From positions 1-64,000 of the forward strand of contig JAIBBZ010000028.1 in the NCBI GenBank assembly GCA_019694435.1: a DNA stretch of 64,000 nt, written 5' to 3'. Positions 43,827 to 53,005 of the stretch are shown here, in pieces; the first letter of the stretch is position 1; every line of letters begins with the position of its first letter. Origin of the DNA: Pirellulales bacterium (GTDB lineage Bacteria; Planctomycetota; Planctomycetia; Pirellulales; JAEUIK01). A program made the position numbers and the translations under genes. The notes under the pieces were generated by a model, which was not told where the DNA came from, did no database searches, and saw only the letters and a program-made list of their open reading frames with translations.

Positions 43827-45319
43827 TGGGCATACCCCAGTTCGCGCAAGGCGCGCATGGCCTCGGGATCGCGCGCCTGAATGGCGCTGGTCAACGGCGC
43901 AATTGGAGCGAGTCGCTGGCGAAAGCCGGCGATCGCGGCGCGCAAATCACGGACCTCGTCCGGGCGCTGGTCGGCCAGGTTGGTTGCTTCGGCAGGATCG
44001 GTTGCCAAGTCGTAGAGTTCGACCGGTCCTGCGGCGTACTCGATCAGCTTCAGCGGCCCGCGATACACGGCCCATTGCGTCTGGTTCAACGGGCGCGGCG
44101 CTTCGACGAGTCGCAGGTCGGTGTCTTTCTTGGCCAGCAAGTCGCGCGGCCGCGGATCGAGCAGCGACTGGCCATCGAGGGCCTCGTCGCGGGCCGGCAG
44201 TTCGAGGACGTCGATCACGGTCGGCAAGACGTCGATTTGCGATACGCGCTCGCCGACAATCTGCGGGTCGTTGTGACCCGGCAGCTTGACGATCAACGGC
44301 ACGGCCAGCTCGTTTTCGTACATCCGGAAGCAATGCCCGAACACCTGGTGTTCGCCCAATCCCTCGCCATGATCCGAAGTCACGATCACCAGCGTATCCT
44401 CATATAACCCGCGGCGGCGTAATTCGTCGAACAGCCGGCCCAGGTGATGGTCGAGATACGCGATCGAGGCGTCGTAGCGGTTCGTGATCCAGCGAAACGT
44501 CTCGGGGTTGGCCTCGCGACGCTCGAAAGCGATGTCGGTCATCAACTCCGCGTAAAACTCGGTGGGCTTCGGCGTCCGCTCGACCTGCGGGTCGGTCTCG
44601 AAGCGATCGAGGTAGTCGCTCGGTGGATTGTACGGGTGATGGGTGTCCATGTAGTTGAGAAACAGGCAAAACGGCCGCTCGTCGCGCGTGTCGAGAAACC
44701 GGATCGCCGCGTCGGTGATCGTCTCGGCCGTGCGGTAGGCCTGATACGAAGCGTCGGCCGCGCGGACGTCGTACGTTTCGAATCCCTGGTCAACCTGGTA
44801 GATGCGGCCCAGGTATCCCCAGTTCGCCACCACGGCGGCGGTCTGAAAACCGGCCGCCAGCAGCCGCTCGGCGAGCGTCACGCATTCGTCGAGCAGCACC
44901 CCGGTCGAGTTCAGCGTGGTCACGCCTTCCACTTCGTCAGGCGTCAGGAATTTCGCTCCGTGAACGTCGGGATAGAGTCCCGTGAACAGCGAGGCATGCG
45001 TCGGCAGAGTCCAGTTGGAAACGCCCGCGCAGTGGGCAAATCGCCAGCTTTCGGCCGCCAGCGCGTCGAGTCGCGGCGAAGTCGGGCGAGTGTACCCGTA
45101 GCACGACAGATGGTCGGGCCGCAGCGTGTCGAGGCTGATTAGCAGCACATGTTGGGGACGCGGTGCGGCCGTGCGGCCAAAGGCCTGCCAGAGCAGCCAG
45201 CCACAGCCGGCCGAAGCGGCCAGCGCCAGGCCCAATAGCAACCATTCGCCGGCCCTCGCGCGACCGCGCGCGGACGACGACTGCGACGTAGCTGAGAAAG
45301 ACGGTTCAGGCGAGGTCAT
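43823..45319 (-). CDS. Membrane-anchored sulfatase-superfamily hydrolase with Thr/Ser-type active site
   Basis: 498 residues from ATG 45319 (a GTG at 45328 is an alternative). One N-terminal membrane anchor (W-L-L-L-G-L-A-L-A-A-S near 30). Sulfatase fold: L-I-S-L-D-T-L-R-P-D-H-L-S near 64 with the metal Asp, then N-W-T-L-P-T-H-A-S where sulfatases have C-x-P-x-R, then S-D-H-G-E-G near 320. Without Cys or Ser for formylglycine, and with Thr and His instead, this fits phosphotransferase or phosphatase-like members rather than sulfatases. Coupled to the gene at 41643 by a 4-bp overlap. Confidence 0.85.
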   Translation of the reverse strand: MTSPEPSFSATSQSSSARGRARAGEWLLLGLALAASAGCGWLLWQAFGRTAAPRPQHVLLISLDTLRPDHLSCYGYTRPTSPRLDALAAESWRFAHCAGVSNWTLPTHASLFTGLYPDVHGAKFLTPDEVEGVTTLNSTGVLLDECVTLAERLLAAGFQTAAVVANWGYLGRIYQVDQGFETYDVRAADASYQAYRTAETITDAAIRFLDTRDERPFCLFLNYMDTHHPYNPPSDYLDRFETDPQVERTPKPTEFYAELMTDIAFERREANPETFRWITNRYDASIAYLDHHLGRLFDELRRRGLYEDTLVIVTSDHGEGLGEHQVFGHCFRMYENELAVPLIVKLPGHNDPQIVGERVSQIDVLPTVIDVLELPARDEALDGQSLLDPRPRDLLAKKDTDLRLVEAPRPLNQTQWAVYRGPLKLIEYAAGPVELYDLATDPAEATNLADQRPDEVRDLRAAIAGFRQRLAPIAPLTSAIQARDPEAMRALRELGYAQ

Positions 45320-45432
45320 GCGCGCCACCGTGGTTGCGCGCGGGCGGAGCGATCAGACGAGCCCCCGCCGCACGAAAACGTGACTGCCAGCATGAAACCA
45401 CAGTTGCCCGGACCGATCAAGCTGCGGCCGCG

Positions 45433-46197
45433 CTACGGGCAGCAACACGCTTGAACGGCCAGGCCGTAGACGGCAGGTCCGAACAGGGGCGGCGTCCACG
45501 GCAGGCCGCCAAAATAGACCGGCCCGTCGATCAGAGCGCCGGCGCGCAGGGCCCCGGTACCGATCGGCGGCCACTCCCAGGCCGGCGGGTCCGATTGGGG
45601 CAGATACAGCCGGCCCGACGCGATCGCCTGGACGCGCAATTGTTCGACCTCTTCCGGGGTCAATCGTGGCCGCGCGAGCAATTCGGCCTGCTGGCGCTTG
45701 GCTGTCTCCTCGTCGGCGGCCTGGATCAAGCGGCCGAAGCCGTTGCTGTCGCGAACGAAGAAGTAGAACGGCATGAAGATTTCGCGCTCGGCGCCGGTCC
45801 TCCCGGTGAGCTTCACGCGGATATAGCCGGGATCCTGACGATACTGCACGACGATGTAGGCCACCGGCACGCCGCGTCCGGTACCCAGGATCTCTTCGCG
45901 GTTGAAGCCCTCGAGCATGACGCGCTGTTCGCCCGGCCCGACGACGATTTCGTCGGTCCAGGTCGCGCCGCGCGCCCGGCGAATGCGAAAAGCAATCGGC
46001 TCCTCGGTCAGATTGGTGATCGAACCCCGCGGCCGCGACTCCGGGGCAGGGAGGTCTTCACCCAGCCGTGCGTCGGTCTCGCCCGGCTGCACCGCTTCGT
46101 CGACCTGCTGTGCGGGAGCGACCGCGGCGAGCTGGAAGCTGAGCAGTGCGGCCGCACCCAGGGTCAAGGTTCGAGGCATCGGGAACCAGCGAGACAT
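45433..46197 (-). CDS. Secreted protein of unknown function
   Basis: 254 residues from ATG 46197 (GGGGAG 6 nt upstream). Signal peptide T-L-T-L-G-A-A-A-L-L-S-F-Q-L-A-A-V-A-P-A near residues 10-28. The mature part has a beta-rich central region (G-S-I-T-N-L-T-E-E-P-I-A-F-R-I near 55), then a Glu/Arg-rich helix and a Pro/Gly/Trp-rich C-terminus ending A-C-C-C-P. No family recognised. 113 bp separate it from the sulfatase-superfamily gene downstream. Confidence 0.8.
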   Translation of the reverse strand: MSRWFPMPRTLTLGAAALLSFQLAAVAPAQQVDEAVQPGETDARLGEDLPAPESRPRGSITNLTEEPIAFRIRRARGATWTDEIVVGPGEQRVMLEGFNREEILGTGRGVPVAYIVVQYRQDPGYIRVKLTGRTGAEREIFMPFYFFVRDSNGFGRLIQAADEETAKRQQAELLARPRLTPEEVEQLRVQAIASGRLYLPQSDPPAWEWPPIGTGALRAGALIDGPVYFGGLPWTPPLFGPAVYGLAVQACCCP

Positions 46198-46313
46198 AGG
46201 CTCTCCCCAGGCAAGGGAAACCGTGAAACAGGGCTCAGTTCCACTATAGTTCGCCCCGCGCCGCCGTGGGTAACCAGCGAATCGACGCCAAATCGGGCAG
46301 ATCGAGCGAGGGG

Positions 46314-46442
46314 TCAGGGCAGTTTTTTCTTGCCCGGCGGCTTCTGCGGACGCTGCGGCGGCCGGGCCTGCGCTTGCTTCTTCTGCAGGTGGCCAAACTT
46401 GCCGGCCGGGCGGCGTGCCCCGTGCTGACCGCGATGGCTCAT
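46314..46442 (-). CDS. 42-residue very basic small protein coupled to the ATPase gene
   Basis: Begins at an ATG sharing bases with the stop of the HerA-like ATPase (ATGA overlap, 46439-46442). Encodes M-S-H-R-G-Q-H-G-A-R-R-P-A-G-K-F-G-H-L-Q followed by a Lys/Gln/Pro-rich tail ending P-G-K-K-K-L-P and a TGA. Strongly positive, no hydrophobic segment; RNA- or DNA-binding is a guess. Exact coupling and a full frame without stops support a real gene, but Pro/Arg/Lys composition is easily produced by GC-rich non-coding DNA. Confidence 0.5.
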   Translation of the reverse strand: MSHRGQHGARRPAGKFGHLQKKQAQARPPQRPQKPPGKKKLP

Positions 46443-48964
46443 GGCTGGGGTAGCCCTGCGGTGGCGGGATCGGTCGTCGCCGGATTTTCCGGTGCAACCG
46501 TTGCGGACGTAATTTCCGACGGCGGGTCCGGTTTCCAGACGAGCGCCAACTGGCTGATCGTAATATCGACCTTCTTTGGCTTGATGGCCACGGTCTCCAC
46601 GGTCTGCTCCAGCGTGTTCATTTCGGCCAGCAGCGCCTCGGTCTCCGCGCGGAACTCTGCTTCGAGCTTTGTTCGGCGCTCGCGAATCTGATCGACGTTC
46701 AGCTCGGCCTTCTCCACGTCGCGCGAGGTACCGAACACCTTGCCGGCCGAGCGGCTCGCCGTGCCTGCACGCTGCACGTTCGAGGCGCTGAGCCGTTTGC
46801 GGCCCAGGATCATGCCCAGAATCGCCGCACCGGCACTGAACACCGACTCGACGCGTTTCTGGTTGGCTTCCGAGCGCTCGCGCTCCAGCGCGGTTTCGGC
46901 CTGCTTGGCTTTTTCCTCGAGCGCCAGGACCCGAGGGCCATACTCGGCGCGCAGTTGCTCGACGCGCTGGTCGCGTTGTTCGCGGATCGCTTGCTGAAGC
47001 CGAATCCTAAAGGCGCCCTCCGTCTCGTCCGGCCGCGAGATCAGCTTGAGCGTGGGCTGCTGCCACAGCGTCAGGCGGCGGGTGCGATAGACGTAATCGA
47101 CGAGCGACTTTTGCCACCCCTTGTAACTCTTGGCCTGCGCCGCGGTCGTCGCCAGCGGGGCAAAGGTCGCGCCCGCGGCAGGGTCGCGTAGCAGGCGGTC
47201 GGGCTCCCAGGCGTAATCGCCCGACTGCTGCCAATCGATGGCCACGCCGCTGGGCTGCACGGCGACGGCATACGCGACCTGCTCGCTGTATTCGACGTTG
47301 GCCTTGGCCTGGGCATAGTGGACGTTCACAACGCCGACGAGCAGGGGGCGATAGACCACCGTGCCTGCTGCTTGCTCGCCCGAGGGCGGGAGGAAGTATT
47401 GCGCGATCTCGGGATCGAGCCCTGGACGCACTGGCGTCGCCTGGCCTGAGGGTGCCGGTGCGGCTGGCGCGCCGGGCGTCTGAGTCGCTGCAGGCGGTGT
47501 GCCGGGCGTATCGGATAGAGCGTCGTCGTCGTCCGCCCCGTGTGCTGGTCCGCGGCGATTGTCCATCAGCCGGCGGATCTGCTCGCGCGTGACCGGTCCG
47601 CGCAGGTACGACAGCGCCCACCGTACCTGGAACAGCACCGGGGCGTCTTCATGGACGTTGTTGAGCAGAAACACCCGGCTTTGCAGCCCGGCCAGCAGTT
47701 TTTGCAGCCTCGCACGATCGAATGCCGCGCCGCTCGACGCCGCCACGCCTTCGAGCCCGTCGAGCACGCGCAGCTGGTCGCGCTCGGTTTGCAGCCGGCC
47801 CACGAACCAGGTCCCCGCGTTCGACAGGCCCTTGTAGTCGAGATCGACCGGGTTCTGCGTCGCCAACACCACGCCCACGCCGAAGGCCCGTGCCTGTTTG
47901 AGCAGCGTCAACAACGGCAGCTTCGACGGCGGATTGGCCACCGGCGGGAAATAGCCGAAGATTTCGTCCATGTAGACCAGTGCCCGCAAACTGGTCGTCC
48001 CCGGTTGGCTGCGCATCCAGCCGACGACCTGATTGAGCAGCGTCGTGACGAAAAACATCCGCTGGGCATCGTCGAGGTGGGCAATCGAGAAGATCGAGAT
48101 GCGTGGTTTGCCGTCGGGCGTGTGGAGCAGGCGTTCGACGTCGAGCGGCTCGCCTTCGAGCCAGGCGCTGAAGCCCGGCGCGGCCAAAAGGTTGTTCAGC
48201 CGCATCGCCAGGCCGAAGCGTTCCTTGGCCGGGTAGAACGATTCGAGTTCGAGTACGCCCACCTGCTTGACCGGCGGGGCCTGGATTTGGGCGATGATCG
48301 TGGCCAGATCGAGATCGCGCCCCGCTAGCCACGATTCGCGCAACAGCGTGCACAACAGGATGTGCTCGCGACTTTGGATCGGGTCGGCGTCGATCCCGGC
48401 CAAAGCCAGCAGACCGCTGGCGGCCGTGGCAATCTGCTCGGCGAGCAGTTCCGCGTCTTCACGCTGCTCGGGCGGCGGTGCGGCGAACCGCTTCAGCATC
48501 GACAGGGGCCTTCCCGCGCTGCTGCCCGGGGTAAACACCGAGAAATTGGCCGCCTCGCGCAGACGGCGAATCCGCTCGCCGTCCTGGCCCCAGTCGGCCA
48601 GTCCCTGCTTCCACTGCTCGGCCTGCTGCGCGGCGAATTCGTCGGCCGACAGCCCGCGCTGGGTGGCATCTCTTTCGTTGACCCAGGGGCGGAAATCCTC
48701 GGCGCGCAGCTCGGGAAACGTCAGCAGCAGGTTGGGCAGATCGCCCTTCGGATCGATCACCAGGGCCGGAATGCCGTCGATGGCCGCTTCCTCGATCAGC
48801 GTCAGACACAGGCCTGTCTTGCCGCTGCCGGTCATGCCGACGCAGACGGCATGGGTCACCAGGTCCTTCGAGTCGTACAGGACCAACTCTGCGCCGGCTT
48901 TCCCGGTGTCGGCATCGAAGCGGCGTCCCAGGTAGAACACGCCCAGCTTTTCGAAGTCCTGCAT
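46439..48964 (-). CDS. HerA/DUF87-like ATPase with C-terminal coiled coil
   Basis: 841 residues from ATG 48964. Walker A G-M-T-G-S-G-K-T-G near residue 37, then A-L-V-I-D-P-K-G-D-L-P-N near 59, Walker B-like A-L-V-Y-M-D-E-I near 325 and a motif A-T-Q-N-P near 360, typical of HerA/FtsK/TraG-type ring ATPases. A Pro/Ala-rich linker near 510-545 is followed by a region of unknown fold and a long charged coiled coil (about 690-800, E-E-K-A-K-Q-A-E-T-A-L-E-R-E-R). It may move DNA or remodel a complex; no nuclease partner (NurA) is nearby. The next gene downstream is the 42-residue protein. Confidence 0.85.
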   Translation of the reverse strand: MQDFEKLGVFYLGRRFDADTGKAGAELVLYDSKDLVTHAVCVGMTGSGKTGLCLTLIEEAAIDGIPALVIDPKGDLPNLLLTFPELRAEDFRPWVNERDATQRGLSADEFAAQQAEQWKQGLADWGQDGERIRRLREAANFSVFTPGSSAGRPLSMLKRFAAPPPEQREDAELLAEQIATAASGLLALAGIDADPIQSREHILLCTLLRESWLAGRDLDLATIIAQIQAPPVKQVGVLELESFYPAKERFGLAMRLNNLLAAPGFSAWLEGEPLDVERLLHTPDGKPRISIFSIAHLDDAQRMFFVTTLLNQVVGWMRSQPGTTSLRALVYMDEIFGYFPPVANPPSKLPLLTLLKQARAFGVGVVLATQNPVDLDYKGLSNAGTWFVGRLQTERDQLRVLDGLEGVAASSGAAFDRARLQKLLAGLQSRVFLLNNVHEDAPVLFQVRWALSYLRGPVTREQIRRLMDNRRGPAHGADDDDALSDTPGTPPAATQTPGAPAAPAPSGQATPVRPGLDPEIAQYFLPPSGEQAAGTVVYRPLLVGVVNVHYAQAKANVEYSEQVAYAVAVQPSGVAIDWQQSGDYAWEPDRLLRDPAAGATFAPLATTAAQAKSYKGWQKSLVDYVYRTRRLTLWQQPTLKLISRPDETEGAFRIRLQQAIREQRDQRVEQLRAEYGPRVLALEEKAKQAETALERERSEANQKRVESVFSAGAAILGMILGRKRLSASNVQRAGTASRSAGKVFGTSRDVEKAELNVDQIRERRTKLEAEFRAETEALLAEMNTLEQTVETVAIKPKKVDITISQLALVWKPDPPSEITSATVAPENPATTDPATAGLPQP

Positions 48965-49166
48965 GCGTTCGTCGCCCGCGGAAAGCCATGAGAGAGAAGC
49001 GGTGATCGGCCGCCGGCATGAAATCGTACCGCTGTTGCGCGGAACTCCCAAGCAGCAGCGGTGGCGGGAAAACTCCGCGGTAAAAGTTTGTGACCGGCCG
49101 GCGCGGCACCTAGAATCGCTGCCCAGCCGTCCGCCCGCACACACGCACATTCGCCAGGAGGCGCCC

Positions 49167-50540
49167 GTGAATCCGCGCACCGGGACCGTCTATGCACTGT
49201 TGGTGTTGTTGGCGATCAACACGATGAACTTCTACGATCGGCTCGTGTTGACGCCGCTGTCCGAGCCGATTCGCAAGCATTGGGAATTGAGCGACACGGC
49301 GCTCGGCTGGCTCGGGACGGCATTTACGTTGATCTACGCCGTGGTCGGCTTGCCCCTGGGACGCCTGGCCGACCTGACCAATCGCAAACGCATCCTTGTG
49401 GTCGGCGTGTTCTTGTGGAGCCTGCTGACGGGCATTTCAGGGATCTGCGTTCAATACTGGCAATTGTTCCTGGCCCGGCTCGGGGTCGGCGTGGGAGAAG
49501 CGACTTGCGCCCCGGCGGCCAGCTCGCTGATCGGCGATTACTTCTCGGCTGCCGCTCGCGCGCGGGCCATGTCGGTGTTCATGATGGGCCTGCCGCTGGG
49601 CAACGCCTTGGCCGTGGTGGTCGGCGGCATCATCGCCGAGCGCATCGACTGGCGCGCGGCGCTCTACGTGGCGTTTATTCCCGGCGTGCTGTGCGCGCTG
49701 GCCGCGACGTGGATCGTCGAACCGCAGCGCGGCGCGAGCGAATCCCACGCGGTCGGGTTGCGCCGCCGCCCGGGCTCGCCCTTTCTGCTGGTGCTGTCGA
49801 TTCCCACGATGTGGTGGATCATCGCCTCGGGCGCCTTGCACAACTTCAACATGTATGCCTTGGGCGCGTTCATGCACGCCTTCTTGGTGCGCGTGCACGG
49901 TTTGAACCTGGAACACGCTGGCTATGTGATGGCGGCCGTCTATGGACTGGCCGGAATCCCGGGCTTGCTGATCGGCGGCTGGCTGGGCGATCACATCGTA
50001 CGCCGGCGCGTGAGCGGCCGGCTGTTCGTGGCGGCCTTGGCCTTGGGCGCGGCGACACCTTTGGTGTTCTTGGCGCTCGAGGTTCCCGCCGGCGGCGTGG
50101 CGGCGTTTGTCACCTTGATGGGCGCCGGCTGTGGGCTGATGTATGTCTACTACGCGACTGTCTATTCCACGATTCAGGATGTGATCGAGCCGGCCTTGCG
50201 CGGTACGGCCATGGCGCTCTACTTCTGCGCAATGTACGTGCTGGGCGCCTCGTTGGGACCCTTGGCCACGGGCATGGCGAGCGACTATTTTGCCCGCGCG
50301 GCGGCCGCGGCTAAGGGCGTGTCGCTCGAAGGACTTAAGGGGCCGGCGCTCGAGGCGGCCCTTGCGCCGTTTAAAGGCCAAGGACTGCACCAGGCGATGT
50401 ACATCATCCCGGTGCTGTGCCTGGTGTTGGCGTTCGTGCTGTTCGCCGGTGCGCGCACCGTTACGAACGACGTCGCCCGGCTGCGGCTGTGGATGGAACA
50501 GTCGAGCCGCGATGAAGAGGCCGAGGTCGAAGCGGCCTGA
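49167..50540 (+). CDS. Major facilitator superfamily transporter of spinster-like type
   Basis: 457 residues from GTG 49167, preceded by an ideal AGGAGG at 6 nt; an earlier frame from 48963 is not coding. About twelve membrane segments. Helix 1 carries N-F-Y-D-R near residue 19, a signature of the spinster-like sphingolipid/lysolipid transporters, with the MFS loop motif G-R-L-A-D-L-T-N-R-K-R near 68 and V-G-E-A-T near 111. Substrate unknown. Divergent from the ATPase. Confidence 0.9.
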   Translation: MNPRTGTVYALLVLLAINTMNFYDRLVLTPLSEPIRKHWELSDTALGWLGTAFTLIYAVVGLPLGRLADLTNRKRILVVGVFLWSLLTGISGICVQYWQLFLARLGVGVGEATCAPAASSLIGDYFSAAARARAMSVFMMGLPLGNALAVVVGGIIAERIDWRAALYVAFIPGVLCALAATWIVEPQRGASESHAVGLRRRPGSPFLLVLSIPTMWWIIASGALHNFNMYALGAFMHAFLVRVHGLNLEHAGYVMAAVYGLAGIPGLLIGGWLGDHIVRRRVSGRLFVAALALGAATPLVFLALEVPAGGVAAFVTLMGAGCGLMYVYYATVYSTIQDVIEPALRGTAMALYFCAMYVLGASLGPLATGMASDYFARAAAAAKGVSLEGLKGPALEAALAPFKGQGLHQAMYIIPVLCLVLAFVLFAGARTVTNDVARLRLWMEQSSRDEEAEVEAA

Positions 50541-50690
50541 AAGTTTCCGTGGGTGCGTCACCTTGAGGACTTGATTTCACCGCCGAGGCGGACTTCCATG
50601 GAATCTTCAAGGAACGGCAACGAGCCATGTTCTCTTGCCGACAGCGGATAGCACTACGCCAGGGACGCGGCCCGTACAGTCCCGGTAGCG

Positions 50691-52100
50691 ATGATCATGT
50701 TGCGGCGGTCGCGCCAGCGTGGTGGTTTGTTCCCTAGCTGGCTGGCGCAAGCCGGGCCAGACGCGCGACCGGCAGCGCTGACCAACGCCCAGCTACCCAT
50801 TCTCGTCGTCGGCGCCGGGCCGGCGGGGTTGGCGGCCATGCTGGCCCTCAAGTCCGCGGGGCTCCGCTGGCGAGCCGTCGAAGGCCACACCCACGTCGGG
50901 GGTATCTGGGACGACCGCAACCCTGTGAGCTCGGTCTACGAAGGCCTGCACACGGTCACCTCCCGGTATACGAGCTATCTGGGCGACCCCGTGCCCGAGG
51001 ATTGGCCGAACTATCCAAGCCATCAGCAGGTGGCCGAGTATCTTCAGGCGGTTGGCGAGCGCCACGGCTTGCTGCCCGAGATCCAATTTGGCACGCGATG
51101 CGAGGCCGTCACGAAGACGGCTCGCGGCACCTGGCTGGCCCGTCTTCACTCTGAGCAGCGCGAGACGGCCGAAGAAATCGAAGTTCGCGCCATCGTCGTG
51201 GCAACCGGTGCGCACAACCGGCGGTGCTCCGCGATTCCCGAGGACCTGCACCGCCAGGCCCTCGCGGCGGGGCTGCGCGTGATCCACTCGGCCGAATATC
51301 GCACGGCAGCGGAATTCGCCGGGCAGCGCGTGCTGGTCGTCGGTATCGGGAACTCCGGGTCGGATATCGCCGAAAAGATCTCGGGGTCGGCTCAGCGCAC
51401 GGTCTTGGCCGTGCGCACCAGTCCCTGGATCAATCCGGCGACTGTGGGGGGCGTACCGTGCGACAAGCTGGCGGCCGACGGTACGTCGTTACCTGACTGG
51501 TTGGCGATGGGTCTGTTCGAGTTGGCCCGGAGGCGCGCCATTGGCAGCTTTCGCCGCCTGGGGCTCGCGCGGCCCGACTACGGGTTGAACGATCGCCTGC
51601 CCATCAGCGACCGCGGCATCGTGGCTGCCATCCGCGAGGGCCGAGTGATTGTCCGCTCGAACGTCCGCGAGTTTGCCGAGGGGCAGGCCCATTTTATCGC
51701 GCCGGGACAGGCGCCCGAACCGTTCGATGTGGTGATCTTCGCCACCGGGTTCTCACGGCACTATCCCCTCTTACCGGCGCCCGCCGCGACCGACGACGAC
51801 CTGCTGTTTCACCTGTTTCACCGAATCGAACCCGGGCTGGCGTGCATGACCGAAATGATCGGGCTGCGCTGTTGCTGGCCGATCTTCGTCGAACAGGCCC
51901 AGGCGCTGGCCGCCTACTATCTGGCCGAGCAGCGCGATCCGCGCCGTGCGGCCGACTTCAATGCGCTGCGTCTGCGTCCGAATCCGCCGCTCAAGGGCAA
52001 GCTGTTCCGCTTGGCCGACGACTACCACGTCGACTACGACATCTACACGCAATTTTTGCACGAGCTGGTCGATTGGCTCGGCGACCCACGGCCCTCGTAA
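50691..52100 (+). CDS. Flavin-containing monooxygenase (FMO/Baeyer-Villiger type)
   Basis: 469 residues. FAD fold V-V-G-A-G-P-A-G near 39-46, the GGxW segment V-G-G-I-W near 68-72 and NADPH fold V-V-G-I-G-N-S-G-S near 220, then an FMO-type A-T-G-F near 350 (V-I-F-A-T-G-F). It uses NADPH and O2 to oxidise an N, S or ketone substrate. 24 bp before the SDR gene, so the two are likely one pathway. Weak ribosome site before this ATG. Confidence 0.88.
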   Translation: MIMLRRSRQRGGLFPSWLAQAGPDARPAALTNAQLPILVVGAGPAGLAAMLALKSAGLRWRAVEGHTHVGGIWDDRNPVSSVYEGLHTVTSRYTSYLGDPVPEDWPNYPSHQQVAEYLQAVGERHGLLPEIQFGTRCEAVTKTARGTWLARLHSEQRETAEEIEVRAIVVATGAHNRRCSAIPEDLHRQALAAGLRVIHSAEYRTAAEFAGQRVLVVGIGNSGSDIAEKISGSAQRTVLAVRTSPWINPATVGGVPCDKLAADGTSLPDWLAMGLFELARRRAIGSFRRLGLARPDYGLNDRLPISDRGIVAAIREGRVIVRSNVREFAEGQAHFIAPGQAPEPFDVVIFATGFSRHYPLLPAPAATDDDLLFHLFHRIEPGLACMTEMIGLRCCWPIFVEQAQALAAYYLAEQRDPRRAADFNALRLRPNPPLKGKLFRLADDYHVDYDIYTQFLHELVDWLGDPRPS

Positions 52101-52124
52101 GGCTCACCCCGGGGAGAGCGCGTC

Positions 52125-52961
52125 GTGACTGAGCGCAGGCAGTATGCGATCGTGACCGGCGCCGCCAGCGGACTCGGTCGCGCGTTTGCCCTGCGCTTGG
52201 CCCGCTCGGGCTGGCACGTCGCGATTGGCGACATCAACGTGCCCCAGGCCGAGGAAACCTTGCGGCTGATCGAGTCGCACGGCGGCACGGGGCAAGTCGA
52301 ACGGCTCGACGTGACCCAGGTCGGGCAATGGACAGCGCTCCGCGCACGGCTCGAGGCCACGTGGCCCCGGTTGGATCTGCTGGTCAACAACGCGGGCGTG
52401 GGCGCTGCGGGTGAAGTTGGCGAATTTCCCTTGGACGACTGGCATTGGATCGTCGAGGTCAACCTGTGGAGCGCGATTTACGGCTGCCACACTCTGGTCG
52501 ACTGGCTCAAGCAGAATCCCCACGGGGCCCACATCATCAATGTTGCGTCGCTCGCCGCCTTCGAATCGGCGCCGCCCACGGCGGCCTACAATGTGACCAA
52601 GGGAGGGGTGATGTCGTTGTCGGAAACGCTCTACGCGCAACTGCTCCCGCACGGCGTGGGCGTGACGGTGGTGTGTCCGTCGTCGTTTCCCACCAATATC
52701 AGCCATACGTTGCGCGTGACGGGACGGCACTGGCGCGATCTCTTGGTGCAACTCGAAGGCCAGACCGGACTGACGGCCGAGGGCGTGGCCGACCAGGCCC
52801 TGCGTGCGATGCGCGCCAAGCGGCTGTATGTCGTCGCACCTTGGAGCGGTCGCTTTCGCTGGTATCTCAAACGGTTGGCACCACAGCGATTTCTCTCGGG
52901 GCTCTCACGTCACGTTTATCGCTGGCAGGCCCAACACGCTCAGCGCGCAAGCAACGAGTGA
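52125..52961 (+). CDS. Short-chain dehydrogenase/reductase
   Basis: 278 residues from a GTG with GGGGAG upstream. Cofactor motif T-G-A-A-S-G-L-G at 11-18, structural N-N-A-G near 89, catalytic Ser in N-V-A-S-L-A near 137 and Y-N-V-T-K near 152-156. The acidic residue after strand 2 (G-D-I-N) suggests NAD rather than NADP. C-terminal basic tail of about 40 residues could lie at a membrane. Probably makes or consumes the substrate of the neighbouring monooxygenase. Confidence 0.9.
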   Translation: MTERRQYAIVTGAASGLGRAFALRLARSGWHVAIGDINVPQAEETLRLIESHGGTGQVERLDVTQVGQWTALRARLEATWPRLDLLVNNAGVGAAGEVGEFPLDDWHWIVEVNLWSAIYGCHTLVDWLKQNPHGAHIINVASLAAFESAPPTAAYNVTKGGVMSLSETLYAQLLPHGVGVTVVCPSSFPTNISHTLRVTGRHWRDLLVQLEGQTGLTAEGVADQALRAMRAKRLYVVAPWSGRFRWYLKRLAPQRFLSGLSRHVYRWQAQHAQRASNE

Positions 52962-53005
52962 TGCCGCGCTGCTGCGCCAACCTGCGGCGATGCGTGCCGG
53001 CGCGA

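Noticed and set aside
41985..43880. 631-codon plus-strand frame over the phosphodiesterase gene
   Set aside because: Antisense shadow with biased composition; the minus-strand gene has clear fold motifs and coupled start.
43823..45319. Annotation as a classical sulfatase
   Set aside because: No Cys or Ser in a C/S-x-P-x-R site; the segment is T-L-P-T-H, so formylglycine chemistry is not supported.
48963..49166. N-terminal extension of the MFS transporter
   Set aside because: Charged and non-membrane; an ideal AGGAGG precedes the GTG at 49167, where the first helix begins.
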